From positions 124,001 to 188,000 of the forward strand of contig NZ_FJVE01000007.1 in NCBI RefSeq assembly GCF_900078195.1: a stretch of 64,000 bases of DNA, given 5' to 3'. Shown piece by piece: positions 28,544 through 38,020 of the stretch (the first letter of the stretch is position 1; every line of letters begins with the position of its first letter). A model generated the notes under the pieces. The model saw only the letters and a list, made by a program, of their open reading frames with translations. It made no database searches and was not told where the DNA came from. The translations under genes were made by a program, and so were the position numbers. This stretch comes from Clostridium sp. Marseille-P299 (GTDB lineage Bacteria; Bacillota; Clostridia; Lachnospirales; Lachnospiraceae).

Positions 28544-28622
28544 ATAGGATCAAAAAAAGTTCCTATCATCAAATGAATGGTGCCAAAACAGCACCTTTTA
28601 TCAGAAGTTAAAAGACACTTCT
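28544..28622 (+). promoter_or_regulatory. Three-hairpin leader element, copy 2 (unassigned)
   Basis: ATAGGA/TCCTAT (28544-28566), GGTGC/GCACC (28579-28595) and AGAAGT/ACTTCT (28603-28622). It shares order, spacing and a block of more than 20 identical bases with the leader at 9289-9370. Hairpin bases differ between copies while pairing is kept (loop-side changes, shorter third stem). It lies 35 nt before the clpC start. Confidence 0.5.
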
Positions 28623-28656
28623 ATTAGACCATATATCATAATACGAAAGGAATTCG

Positions 28657-31131
28657 ATGATGAATGATAGATTTACAGAGAATGCGAGAGATGCAATAAA
28701 TTCTGCAACTGACACTGCCTATCGATTATCACATAATTATATTGGAACAGAACATTTATTGATAGGGCTGTTAAGAGTAGATGGAGTTGCATCCAAAGTA
28801 TTAGAAGCAAACGGCGTTGATGAAGAAAAAGTACTTGAATTAGTAAATCAACTAATTGCGCCAAATACTACAGTGAATACCCTTGGTTCCAATGGGTTTA
28901 CAGGTAGAGCAAAGAATATCATAGAGCAAAGTGGACGAGAAGCAAGACGTATGAATGCTTCTTTAATTGGAACAGAACATATATTAATCGCACTTATAAA
29001 AGAATCTGATTGTATTGCAGTACGTCTTTTAAATACACTTGGTATTAATATTCAAAAGCTTTATATGGATACATTAGCATCTACAGGAGTAGATATAAAT
29101 GCAGCCAAAAGCGAATATGCTATGAGCAAAGGCAAAAACAAAGGAAAGTCTCAAACTCCAACGTTAGATCAGTATAGTAGAAATTTAACAGACTATGCCA
29201 AGGAAGGAAAATTAGATCCTGTCATTGGTCGTGAGGTAGAGATTCAAAGAGTAATACAAATTTTAAGCAGAAGAACAAAGAATAATCCTTGCTTAGTTGG
29301 TGAACCTGGTGTTGGTAAAACAGCAATTGCAGAAGGTTTAGCACAAAAAATAGTAGATGGTGATGTACCTGATACAATCAAAGATAAAAGAGTAGTTACT
29401 TTAGATTTATCTGGAATGGTTGCTGGCTCTAAATATCGTGGTGAATTTGAAGAAAGAATTAAAAAAGTAATATCAGAAGTTATGTATGATGGCAATGTGT
29501 TGCTGTTTATCGATGAACTTCATACGATTATCGGAGCAGGCGGAGCAGAAGGTGCCATCGATGCATCTAATATTTTAAAACCATCCTTAGCAAGAGGTGA
29601 ATTACAATTAATCGGTGCAACAACAAGAAATGAGTATCGCAAATATATTGAAAAAGATGCTGCACTAGAGAGACGTTTTCAGCCAGTAGTTGTTGAGGAA
29701 CCAAGTGAGGAAGAAGCAATTAAGATTTTAAAGGGCTTACGTACTAGCTATGAAGCTCATCACAATGTTGAGATATTAGACGAAGCAATTGTTGCAGCAG
29801 TAAAATTATCAAGTCGTTACATCAACGATCGTTATCTACCTGACAAAGCCATTGACGTAATTGATGAAGCAGCTTCTAAGGTTCGTTTAAGTACTTATAT
29901 TGCATCACCTAAGATTAAAGAAATGGAAGAAAAAATAGTAGCTCTTGAAGAAGAAAAAGAATTAGCTATTAAAGAAGAAGCTTTTGAAAAAGCTGGAGCA
30001 ATTAAAAAACAACAAGATAAATTAAGAGATAACGTAAGTAAACTTAAGATACAAGAAGAAAAAGATAGGGAAGAAAGAAAACTCATTGTTTCTGAGAATG
30101 AAATCGCTGATATCATATCTGGATGGACCAAAATACCAGTTCAAAAATTAGAAGAAGGCGAAAGCGAACGTCTTTTAAAACTTGAAGGAATTCTTCATGA
30201 AAGAGTGGTAGGTCAAAAAGAAGCTGTTAGTGCAGTGGCTAAGGCGATTCGAAGAGGTAGAGTTGGATTAAAAGATCCAAACCGACCAATTGGTTCTTTC
30301 TTATTCCTTGGACCAACAGGTGTTGGTAAAACAGAGCTTTCAAAAACTTTAGCAGAAGCAATGTTTGGGAATGAGAATGCAATGATACGTGTTGATATGT
30401 CTGAGTACATGGAAAAGCATAGTGTATCTAAAATGATAGGATCACCTCCAGGATATGTAGGTTATGATGAGGGCGGACAATTAAGTGAAAAAGTTCGTCA
30501 AAACCCATACTCCGTTATCTTATTTGATGAAATTGAAAAGGCACATCCTGATGTGTTTAATATTTTACTTCAAGTATTGGATGATGGACATATTACTGAT
30601 GCGCAAGGTAGAAAAGTAAGCTTTAAAAACACAATTATCATAATGACTTCCAATGCAGGAGCTTCTAGTATTATAGAACCTAAGAAATTAGGATTTTCAA
30701 CAGTAACAGATGAATCTGCAGATTATAAGCGCATGAAAGATGGCGTTATGGAAGAAGTAAAGCGTATCTTTAAGCCTGAATTTATCAATCGTATTGATGA
30801 AATTATAGTATTCCATGCCTTATCAAAAGATGATATCAAGAAAATTGTAACGATTATGTCAGGAAGTATTATCAAACGTTGCAAGCAACAGATGGATATT
30901 ACTTTAAAAATTACAGATGAAGCATTAAATTATCTTTCTGAAAAAGGATATGACAATAAATATGGAGCGAGACCTTTAAGACGTGCGATACAGACTCATA
31001 TCGAAGATATGTTAGCAGAAAAAATATTAGAAGGTCAGGTTAATGCGGGCGATACAGTTACAATTGATCGCAAAGACGATGAACTTAAATTTACAACAAG
31101 ACGCAAAAGGGCTAAAAAGATAGAAGCGTAA
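28657..31131 (+). CDS. clpC: ATP-dependent Clp protease ATPase subunit ClpC
   Basis: 824 residues. Two Clp_N repeats cover residues 1-145 ([20 protein letters not shown]). The first AAA+ module has Walker [14 protein letters not shown] near 216 and Walker [13 protein letters not shown]; the coiled-coil M domain with a UVR-like stretch is at about 410-470. The second AAA+ module has [13 protein letters not shown] near 552, with a C-terminal D2 domain ([19 protein letters not shown]). It unfolds proteins, including arginine-phosphorylated ones from McsB, for ClpP. An internal promoter and a structured leader precede it. Start could be either of two consecutive ATGs after GAAAGGAATTCG. Confidence 0.97.
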   Translation: MMNDRFTENARDAINSATDTAYRLSHNYIGTEHLLIGLLRVDGVASKVLEANGVDEEKVLELVNQLIAPNTTVNTLGSNGFTGRAKNIIEQSGREARRMNASLIGTEHILIALIKESDCIAVRLLNTLGINIQKLYMDTLASTGVDINAAKSEYAMSKGKNKGKSQTPTLDQYSRNLTDYAKEGKLDPVIGREVEIQRVIQILSRRTKNNPCLVGEPGVGKTAIAEGLAQKIVDGDVPDTIKDKRVVTLDLSGMVAGSKYRGEFEERIKKVISEVMYDGNVLLFIDELHTIIGAGGAEGAIDASNILKPSLARGELQLIGATTRNEYRKYIEKDAALERRFQPVVVEEPSEEEAIKILKGLRTSYEAHHNVEILDEAIVAAVKLSSRYINDRYLPDKAIDVIDEAASKVRLSTYIASPKIKEMEEKIVALEEEKELAIKEEAFEKAGAIKKQQDKLRDNVSKLKIQEEKDREERKLIVSENEIADIISGWTKIPVQKLEEGESERLLKLEGILHERVVGQKEAVSAVAKAIRRGRVGLKDPNRPIGSFLFLGPTGVGKTELSKTLAEAMFGNENAMIRVDMSEYMEKHSVSKMIGSPPGYVGYDEGGQLSEKVRQNPYSVILFDEIEKAHPDVFNILLQVLDDGHITDAQGRKVSFKNTIIIMTSNAGASSIIEPKKLGFSTVTDESADYKRMKDGVMEEVKRIFKPEFINRIDEIIVFHALSKDDIKKIVTIMSGSIIKRCKQQMDITLKITDEALNYLSEKGYDNKYGARPLRRAIQTHIEDMLAEKILEGQVNAGDTVTIDRKDDELKFTTRRKRAKKIEA

Positions 31132-31180
31132 TTAATTTAAAATGTATTTTATATAAATTATTTAAGTAAATTTAGGACAG

Positions 31181-31255
31181 AAAAAAGATTATTCATAAAA
31201 CAATGATTCATTAACAATACGTATGGTGTTTCAGATTTTGTGGATAATCTTTTTT
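31181..31255 (+). terminator. Terminator after clpC
   Basis: Arms AAAAAAGATTAT / ATAATCTTTTTT with a long inner loop of about 50 nt. The AT-rich 31132-31438 gap contains nothing else I can name. Confidence 0.6.
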
Positions 31256-31438
31256 CATACATAGAGCTAAGATTTATAACCAAATTATAAAGAAAACTGA
31301 ATTTTGTTGTAAAAGATGAAAAAAAATTGAAATATGCATTATTTTGTGGCAAAACATAAAAGATTATTATATAATAATGACATAAAAGAGATACTTTTAT
31401 GTAAATGTAATTACATTAGAAGCAGGAGGATATTTAAA

Positions 31439-31852
31439 ATGGCAATGCATGAAGAATTAATTCGCAAGGAAAGCGATGGAACGCTTAGCTTTGGAGATTA
31501 TACATTAGATACGAAATCAAAGGTATCTGATTTTGAACATAACGGGGATTTATATAAAGTAAAAACATTTTATGAAATTACTAAACTTGAAAAGAATGGT
31601 ATGTTCGTATATGAATCTGTTCCAGGAACCGCAGTTTATAATTTAAGCATTACAGATAAAGAAGTTTCCTTTATTGTAACAGCAAAGGAAGATGCTCAAA
31701 TTACATTAGAACTTGAGCCTGAAAAGGAATACAAAATTTTAATTGATGATATTAATGTTGGTAAAATGAAAACAAACTTAGGTGGAAAATTAATTCTTAG
31801 CGTTGAGTTAAATGAAGATAAAAAGTCTGCAATTAAAGTAGTTAAGTGCTAA
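31439..31852 (+). CDS. Conserved 137-residue protein of Lachnospiraceae, function unknown
   Basis: The ATG at 31439 follows GCAGGAGGATATT; the longer frame upstream has no ribosome site. The product (MAMHEELIRKESDGTLSFGD...) contains FYEITKLEKNGMFVYESVPG and ends in beta-strand-rich sequence. Similar proteins are sometimes labelled endosialidase in Clostridia, but no catalytic motif is visible and I would not use that name. It is soluble, acidic and monocistronic by spacing. Confidence 0.75.
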   Translation: MAMHEELIRKESDGTLSFGDYTLDTKSKVSDFEHNGDLYKVKTFYEITKLEKNGMFVYESVPGTAVYNLSITDKEVSFIVTAKEDAQITLELEPEKEYKILIDDINVGKMKTNLGGKLILSVELNEDKKSAIKVVKC

Positions 31853-31908
31853 GAGTATCATAGTATAATAGATTTAATCATATGGCTGGATTTACAACAA
31901 AAATTTAA

Positions 31909-32046
31909 TGCGTTTTATTTATGTGCATTTCTTATAGAGAGGGATTGCCAAAACTGCAATTTAAGTGAACAAAGAAATATGGAAAGGTTCGTTAAAACTG
32001 TAGTTTTGGTAATTCATTAAGAGGTATATTACATAAATAAAACGCA
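31909..32046 (+). repeat. 138-nt nested palindrome upstream of radA
   Basis: A perfect 16-bp outer stem, TGCGTTTTATTTATGT (31909-31924) with its complement at 32031-32046, encloses a second 15-bp stem, ATTGCCAAAACTGCA (31944-31958) / TGTAGTTTTGGTAAT (31999-32013), paired by two G-U wobbles. A small inner stem GTGAAC/GTTCGT follows. No T run follows it. It ends 35 bp before radA. Confidence 0.65.
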
Positions 32047-32081
32047 GTTTGTGTATAAACCCTAGGAAGAAAGAGGTAAAA

Positions 32082-33434
32082 ATGGCGAAAGCAAAAAGTG
32101 TATTTTTTTGTAAAGAATGTGGCTATGAATCTTCAAAATGGCTTGGACAATGTCCTGGGTGTAAAAGTTGGAATTCCTTTGTCGAAGAACCAGTGGTGAA
32201 AAGGGTAACGGCTACTACGAATACAAGAATTACAAAAGCAGAGCCAGAAAGCCTTTCACAAGTAAAAACCGATGAGGATGAACGAAAACTAACAGGAATT
32301 CATGAATTTGATCGAGTCCTTGGCGGAGGAATCGTGAAGGGCTCCCTTGTTTTAGTGGGAGGAGATCCAGGCATCGGAAAGTCTACTTTGCTATTGCAAA
32401 TGTGTAAACAGTTGGTTGAAAAACAGTGTAAGGTGCTTTATATCTCAGGGGAAGAGTCTCTGCGACAAATTAAGATGAGAGCAGAACGCCTAGGAACTTT
32501 TGGAGGCGATTTGCTGTTACTCTCAGAGACAAATCTTAACCTGATTGAAGAAGTGATTGGACGAGTACAACCGGAAATTATGATCATTGACTCCATTCAA
32601 ACGATGTATAAAGAGGAAGTTAGTGCCTCACCTGGTAGTGTTAGTCAAGTAAGAGAATCAACAGGAACATTAATGCATATTGCAAAAGGGATGGGAATTA
32701 CGGTATTTATCGTTGGTCACGTAACAAAGGAAGGTGTTGTTGCGGGCCCACGTGTCCTTGAGCATATGGTAGACACGGTTCTTTATTTTGAAGGTGAAAA
32801 TACTGCTTCTTATCGAATTTTACGTGCGGTTAAAAATCGTTTTGGTTCTACCAATGAAATTGGCGTATTTGAAATGCGTAATACAGGACTTGTTGAGGTA
32901 AGCAATCCTTCCGAGTACATGCTAAAAGGGAAACCTGAGGATGAACCTGGTTCTGTTGTAGCTGCGTCTATGGAGGGAACTAGAACGATTCTAGTTGAAG
33001 TGCAAGCACTTGTATGTCAAACGAACTTTAATATGCCAAGACGTACTGCGGCAGGAACAGATTATAACCGAGTGAACTTATTAATGGCAGTCCTTGAGAA
33101 ACGCTTAGGAATACAGATGTCGTTTTGTGATGCATATATTAATGTTGCAGGCGGTATGAAAATTAATGAGCCGGCACTAGATTTAGCTATTATTTTAGCA
33201 ATTCTATCAAGTTATAAAAACAAGGCAGTTGGTAATAAAACCATTGCTTTTGGTGAAGTAGGATTAACAGGCGAGGTTAGAGCCGTCAGTATGGCAGAGC
33301 AACGTGTTTCAGATGCTATTAAGATGGGATATGAGACTTGTATTTTACCATATGTGAATAGAGAAAGTATAAAAGCAAACGGAATTAACTTGATTGGCAT
33401 AAAAAACATACGGGAATTAATGAATTTACTATAG
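32082..33434 (+). CDS. radA: DNA repair protein RadA (Sms)
   Basis: 450 residues from the ATG after AAGAGGTAAAA; the frame extends 11 codons further up without a ribosome site. N-terminal C4 zinc finger (Cys10, 13, 24, 27), RecA-like core with Walker A GGDPGIGKSTLL near residue 93, the RadA-specific KNRFG near residue 250, and a C-terminal Lon-like domain (NVAGGMKINEPALDLAIILA). It drives branch migration in recombination. A small helical-protein gene follows 19 bp later. Confidence 0.96.
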   Translation: MAKAKSVFFCKECGYESSKWLGQCPGCKSWNSFVEEPVVKRVTATTNTRITKAEPESLSQVKTDEDERKLTGIHEFDRVLGGGIVKGSLVLVGGDPGIGKSTLLLQMCKQLVEKQCKVLYISGEESLRQIKMRAERLGTFGGDLLLLSETNLNLIEEVIGRVQPEIMIIDSIQTMYKEEVSASPGSVSQVRESTGTLMHIAKGMGITVFIVGHVTKEGVVAGPRVLEHMVDTVLYFEGENTASYRILRAVKNRFGSTNEIGVFEMRNTGLVEVSNPSEYMLKGKPEDEPGSVVAASMEGTRTILVEVQALVCQTNFNMPRRTAAGTDYNRVNLLMAVLEKRLGIQMSFCDAYINVAGGMKINEPALDLAIILAILSSYKNKAVGNKTIAFGEVGLTGEVRAVSMAEQRVSDAIKMGYETCILPYVNRESIKANGINLIGIKNIRELMNLL

Positions 33435-33453
33435 GAATGGTAAAGGGGCTATT

Positions 33454-33888
33454 ATGGGGGATCGACGTAAGGTACAAATAATTCAAGATGTATGCAAACA
33501 TTTAACTGCTTCTCAAGAATTAATTGAGAAAAGTGCGTTTGAAGCAATTAACCATCAAGATAAAACGAGTGCTATGGTTACCATGTCTATGACATATGTG
33601 ATGGAATTACTTTCATCTCTTGAACTAATAGGAATGGAACTAGAAGCTACGGCAATGAACTTAGGTGATTCATGCAATTTACCAATTCAAAAACTGAATC
33701 AGGTTCTTTCAAAACAAAACGATATTGTAGCAGAGATAGGAAGTATCTATCAGCAGATGCTAAGTGAGCAAGAAGGACTATCTACAGCACTTCATATTAT
33801 GGAGAGTGAAATTGCAAGTCATAGAGATTCTATAGAAATGTCGGAAGAATTACTATTAGATAATATGGAAGCACATAGTGTTGAATAA
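33454..33888 (+). CDS. Small helical protein, function unknown
   Basis: 144 residues, almost entirely helical by composition, with heptad-like patterns (SKQNDIVAEIGSIYQQML). No transmembrane segment or known motif. It starts at an ATG after AAAGGGG and is probably cotranscribed with radA. Met- and Ser-rich stretch around residues 42-72 (AMVTMSMTYVMELLSSLELI). Confidence 0.7.
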   Translation: MGDRRKVQIIQDVCKHLTASQELIEKSAFEAINHQDKTSAMVTMSMTYVMELLSSLELIGMELEATAMNLGDSCNLPIQKLNQVLSKQNDIVAEIGSIYQQMLSEQEGLSTALHIMESEIASHRDSIEMSEELLLDNMEAHSVE

Positions 33889-33897
33889 ATAGATGTT

Positions 33898-33943
33898 TTA
33901 AAACTGTCATAGTAACTCAATGGGAGTATATTGTGGCAGTTTT
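33898..33943 (+). terminator. Terminator of the radA operon
   Basis: Imperfect stem AAAACTGTCA / TGGCAGTTTT preceded and followed by T-rich sequence. Confidence 0.6.
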
Positions 33944-34053
33944 ATATTCTTACAGAATAAATTGTAGTAATAAAGAAAATCTTAAGAATTATAGTCTTTA
34001 ATTTTGTTTTTTATGAGTTTATAATGGAATCATGCCATAAATCACTTACAACC

Positions 34054-34078
34054 GGGCCATTGCATGGCTCATTTTTTT
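34054..34078 (+). terminator. Orphan terminator, possible end of a small RNA
   Basis: Compact hairpin GGGCCAT-TGC-ATGGCTC followed by T7 (34072-34078). No gene ends just upstream; a TATAAT lies at 34020-34025, so a transcript of about 45-60 nt is possible. The 33944-34344 gap holds this and a short frame at 34120. Confidence 0.5.
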
Positions 34079-34119
34079 GTGTGAATACAAGTTCATAGGA
34101 AAGATAGAAATGATAGGAA

Positions 34120-34221
34120 ATGGGTACTTACAAAACTAACAAAAATATCTTTAAGGCTCTAAAATACAACAATGTTGACACTGGTATTGATAAGCTATAT
34201 GATTACTGTGAATATAAATGA
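34120..34221 (+). CDS. Possible 33-residue ORF or gene remnant
   Basis: ATG GGT to TGA, encoding MGTYKTNKNIFKALKYNNVD and 13 more residues. Composition looks protein-like, but the ribosome site (ATAGGA directly before the ATG) is poorly spaced. It may be a fragment of a larger lost gene. Confidence 0.25.
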   Translation: MGTYKTNKNIFKALKYNNVDTGIDKLYDYCEYK

Positions 34222-34344
34222 AGAATATACCAATAATTTGGATAATGTAGTTATATTTTAAAAGGTATCCATGACATAGGACATAGATACAAAAAAGGGT
34301 ATATGTAATATCTTAATAGTAAGTGCTAATTAGGAGATAGTAGT

Positions 34345-35343
34345 ATGAAAAATAATAATCGAGATTTGATACCTTTTCCTATGGATGATTTGACGATTGT
34401 AAATACTACAAGTTCGTTATACTCGTATGAAAACATGGTTAAGGACCTTGGAAAATTAGAGGCTACATATCAAGGGAAAATTAAAGTGCAAGCAATTGCA
34501 ACTACGAAAGACAAGAGAAATGTATATGAGGTCATCATTGGTAACCCAAATAATGAAAAACATATACTTATTCACGCTGGAATTCATGCAAGAGAACATA
34601 TGACTACATTACTAGTGATGAAACAGATGGAGTATTATTTATATTGTTTTGAGTCTGGTACCTATGATTCTAAAACATACCATGAATTGTTTCATAACAT
34701 AACATTTCATATTTTACCTATGGTAAACCCGGATGGCATTTCTATTAGTCAGTATGGATTAGGTAAAATTAAGAGCGAGAACATTAAAAAAGACATAAAA
34801 GAGTGGTTTAAAAGAGATAAGACTACAGGAGTAACAACGAAATCCTTTGAGAGTTACTTAAAGTATTGGAAAGCGAACGCTGGTGGTGTTGACTTAAATC
34901 GTAATTTTAATTATGGATGGGATGAATTTGTTGGGTTGAGTTCACCAGGTGCTGAGAAGTACAAAGGTAAAACCGTAGAGAGTGAACCAGAGACCAAGGC
35001 TTTGGTAGAACTAACAAAAAGAATACGTCCAATTGTAGCAATTAGTTATCATGCTACAGGTTCCGTTATTTATTGGGATTATGGTCAAGAAGGCGAAATT
35101 CGGAAGACATGTAAAGCGTTGGTTGAGCGCATATCGAAAACAACTGGATATGAAATTAAATATGCCGCTACAGATAAGCAAGATGCAGCAGGCTATGGTG
35201 ATTGGGCGGTTATGGTAGAACAAATACCATCGGCGACGATTGAAATTGGTATCAGGCAAGCACCACTATCGATTCGTGAGTTTCAAAGGATATGGAATGA
35301 GAATAGGCAGATGTGGGCTTCATTAGCCGATCATTATCAATAG
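34345..35343 (+). CDS. M14 family zinc carboxypeptidase
   Basis: 332 residues. Zinc ligands are visible as HAGIHAREHM (HxxE, about residues 77-80) and the later His in AISYHATGS; the catalytic Glu is in SATIEIGI near residue 295; substrate-binding residues are in GVDLNRNFNYGW. The family includes gamma-D-Glu-diaminopimelate peptidases (MpaA/Yqgt type) that trim peptidoglycan peptides. No signal peptide is present, so a cytoplasmic role in wall recycling is the more likely reading. The propeller gene follows 34 bp downstream. Confidence 0.85.
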   Translation: MKNNNRDLIPFPMDDLTIVNTTSSLYSYENMVKDLGKLEATYQGKIKVQAIATTKDKRNVYEVIIGNPNNEKHILIHAGIHAREHMTTLLVMKQMEYYLYCFESGTYDSKTYHELFHNITFHILPMVNPDGISISQYGLGKIKSENIKKDIKEWFKRDKTTGVTTKSFESYLKYWKANAGGVDLNRNFNYGWDEFVGLSSPGAEKYKGKTVESEPETKALVELTKRIRPIVAISYHATGSVIYWDYGQEGEIRKTCKALVERISKTTGYEIKYAATDKQDAAGYGDWAVMVEQIPSATIEIGIRQAPLSIREFQRIWNENRQMWASLADHYQ

Positions 35344-35377
35344 TCACAAAATATCTAAGAAGAAAGGTGGAAGTTCA

Positions 35378-37132
35378 GTGAAAAAAGTTCTTGGATTTAT
35401 AAAGAAATATAAACTAAGATTATTTTTAATATTTTTAGCAATCATTCTTTTAATGGGTGGATTGGTTTTGTTTAAAATACTTGTTAAGGTAGGAAATATA
35501 AAATATATTTACAACTATACCGTTAACACAGCAGGAAGTTTGCCTGCATTGCAAAACTATGATAACAAGGAAGGCGCGGATAAAATGACCGCCAAGGCGA
35601 CACAAAATACGCTTCCTTCTAACCTTAACATAAAGACACGTTTACAAGTAGATGGTGTTGATGTGACAAGTTACACAAGAGAAGAGCAAATCTACTTTGA
35701 TATGGATTATCTAAAAAGCTTTCCAAATGTAGAGGGTATTATTACATTCCGTGGTAATTACCTTAGAAATTTACAATCTTATGGTACCACTAATGTTCTT
35801 CAGAAAAAATTTGATCGTGATTATTGGTCCTTTAAAACTGGTAAAGTACTTAAGAGCAATGGAGTAGACTATTGGTCAGGTAACGGTTGGACAGGACAAC
35901 CTTTAGTAGTTCGTTGGGACGATGATACAAAGCAAATTATGAATTTGTATGAAGAGAGTAAGAAAAAAGCAGGACTAACTGAAGTTATTTACTCAGGTAT
36001 GGATGGAATGATTCATTTCCTTGATCTTGATACTGGGGAACCAACAAGAGATCCTATTAATATTGGTATGACTTTTAAAGGTAGTGCTTCTCTTCATCCA
36101 GATGGTATACCTATGATCATACTTGGTTCAGGGGATGCTCAACCAGGTATGTACGGCGAAACTATGAGCCCAAGAGTTTATATTTATAGTTTAATTGATG
36201 GTAAAAAACTTTATGAATTTGGAGCGAATGATCCAATAGCACCACGTATTTGGCATGCATATGATAGCTCACCAATCATTGATACAAAGACAGACACATT
36301 GATTTACCCTGGTGAAAATGGTGTCTTATATACAATGAAATTAAATACGAACTATGACAAAAAAGTAGGAACGCTTTCAGTAAATCCATCAGAAATCGTA
36401 AGATTTACTTATAGTGCAGAACGTAATGGCGAAGATAGTTATAAATGGGGAACGGAATGCAGCGCTACAGCATGGGGAAATTATTTATTTGCTGGTGACA
36501 ATGGTGGTGTTGTATATTGTCTAGACTTAAATACAATGGAACTTGTTTGGACACAGGATGTAAGACAAGATGTAAACTCATCACCAATTTTTGAAGAAGA
36601 TGAGGATGGTAACAAATATCTTTATGTAGCAACTACACTTGCATATGAACTTGATAACCATTCCATGGGACAAGCTGCTATTTTTAAGCTAAATGCTATG
36701 ACTGGTGAAATTATTTGGGAAAAGCCATATGAAGTTCATACAATCAAAGGACTTGCTGGCGGTATTTTATCCACTGGTATCTTAGGAAAAGAGAATATTT
36801 CAGACTATATTATTTATTCCGTTTCAAAGACACCAAGTGTTGAAAGTGGTTATATCGTAGCACTTAACAAAGAATCTGGAGAAGAAGTTTGGAGAATTGA
36901 TCTTGATACGTATTCTTGGAGTTCAGGAGATGTTGTTTACACAGAGGATGGTAATGCTTATTTAATTCAAGGTTGCCAAAATGGAGATTTATTATTAATT
37001 GATGCAAGCAATGGTCAAATTTTAGATAAAATGAATTTTGGTACTGGTATTGAAGCAACACCAGTTATATTTGAAAACCGTTTAGTCGTTGGAACTAGAA
37101 ATGAACAAATTATAGGGGTGACGATACGATGA
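35378..37132 (+). CDS. Membrane-anchored PQQ-like beta-propeller protein
   Basis: 584 residues starting at a GTG after AGAAAGGTGG. One N-terminal transmembrane helix (residues ~12-32) is followed by about 50 linker residues and then repeated propeller blades: GQPLVVRWDDD, YSGMDGMIHFLDLDTGE, GENGVLYTMKLNT, AGDNGGVVYCLDLNTMELVW, AIFKLNAMTGEIIWEKPY, GYIVALNKESGEEVWRIDL and GDLLLIDASNGQIL. This is the PQQ/BamB-like fold, used for binding and scaffolding. No PQQ-dependent active site is evident. It overlaps the next gene by 4 nt. Confidence 0.82.
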   Translation: MKKVLGFIKKYKLRLFLIFLAIILLMGGLVLFKILVKVGNIKYIYNYTVNTAGSLPALQNYDNKEGADKMTAKATQNTLPSNLNIKTRLQVDGVDVTSYTREEQIYFDMDYLKSFPNVEGIITFRGNYLRNLQSYGTTNVLQKKFDRDYWSFKTGKVLKSNGVDYWSGNGWTGQPLVVRWDDDTKQIMNLYEESKKKAGLTEVIYSGMDGMIHFLDLDTGEPTRDPINIGMTFKGSASLHPDGIPMIILGSGDAQPGMYGETMSPRVYIYSLIDGKKLYEFGANDPIAPRIWHAYDSSPIIDTKTDTLIYPGENGVLYTMKLNTNYDKKVGTLSVNPSEIVRFTYSAERNGEDSYKWGTECSATAWGNYLFAGDNGGVVYCLDLNTMELVWTQDVRQDVNSSPIFEEDEDGNKYLYVATTLAYELDNHSMGQAAIFKLNAMTGEIIWEKPYEVHTIKGLAGGILSTGILGKENISDYIIYSVSKTPSVESGYIVALNKESGEEVWRIDLDTYSWSSGDVVYTEDGNAYLIQGCQNGDLLLIDASNGQILDKMNFGTGIEATPVIFENRLVVGTRNEQIIGVTIR

Positions 37133-38004
37133 TAAAAACTAAAAATAAAGTAATAACTGTTGTAGTACTTCTAATAGCATTAGTGATCATGACAGGATTT
37201 CAGGGCTTTAATAATGCAAAAGGAGTTACCTCACCAAGCATTGTTTCTTTTGCAGAAGTTGAAAACCAGAACATTGGTGGTGTAATTTCTAAAATGCCAG
37301 ACAATAGTGCAAAAATATTTTTTCAAACCTTACTAGGTGAGAATGTGGCTTCTTACAAATCCTACGATGGTGTTTATGAAACTCTTGCTGCACTACGTTC
37401 CAATGAAATTCAGTTAGCTTGGTTTTCGGATGTGACTGCTCGATATCTTTTAAAGACGCAGGAAGGGCTTAGAGAATTAACTACACCAGACCCAAGTGAG
37501 AGTAGACTTGATTTTGCATTTGCAGTGAAACAAGGGAATAATTCCTTACGGGAACGTTTAAACGGAGCATTAGCTACCGTAAAAGAAGATGGTACCCTAG
37601 ATCAATTAATTAAAACTTATGTGGATACAAACAATTATGACCAATCTTTTTATGAAAAAGATATGACAATTAAAAAGGCTGGCATTAAGGAAAGCCTAAA
37701 TGGAACTTTATATGTTGGGGTAACAGGTGCAGTTCCACCGCTTGATTCCCTTGACCTTGATAATCAACCATATGGTTTTAGTGTTGCCCTTATGGATAAG
37801 ATTGGACAGCAGTTAGGATGTGATATTAAATTCGTTGCAATGGAAAACGATACTGCATTCTCAAACCTTATGAGTGGAAAAGTTGATTTATTATTTTGCT
37901 ATGGAACTAGTAAGAACACTGTAGATCAGGAAAAAAAGCGTAGCTATATTATGTCCGAGGGATATTATACTATGGATAAGTATGCCTACTTAGTATTAGA
38001 ATAG
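37129..38004 (+). CDS. Circularly permuted family 3 solute-binding protein
   Basis: 291 residues with an N-terminal hydrophobic segment (residues ~8-24) and no lipobox Cys. Residues ~40-170 match what is normally the second half of SBP_bac_3 proteins (SYDGVYETLAALRSNEIQLA; FAVKQGNNSLRERLNGAL; VKEDGTLDQLIKTYVD). Residues ~195-291 match the normal first half (GTLYVGVTGAVPPLDSL; PYGFSVALMDKIGQQLG; SNLMSGKVDLLFC). The order is therefore swapped. Start ATGA overlaps the propeller stop; a permease follows 16 bp later. The ligand is probably a small polar molecule such as an amino acid, by family only. Confidence 0.75.
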   Translation: MIKTKNKVITVVVLLIALVIMTGFQGFNNAKGVTSPSIVSFAEVENQNIGGVISKMPDNSAKIFFQTLLGENVASYKSYDGVYETLAALRSNEIQLAWFSDVTARYLLKTQEGLRELTTPDPSESRLDFAFAVKQGNNSLRERLNGALATVKEDGTLDQLIKTYVDTNNYDQSFYEKDMTIKKAGIKESLNGTLYVGVTGAVPPLDSLDLDNQPYGFSVALMDKIGQQLGCDIKFVAMENDTAFSNLMSGKVDLLFCYGTSKNTVDQEKKRSYIMSEGYYTMDKYAYLVLE

Positions 38005-38020
38005 GGAAGGGAGAGTACGT

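Noticed and set aside
26610..28656. CtsR heptad repeats or CIRCE element controlling the stress operon
   Set aside because: Neither GGTCAAA direct repeats nor the TTAGCACTC inverted repeat were found; the palindrome at 28484 has a different sequence.
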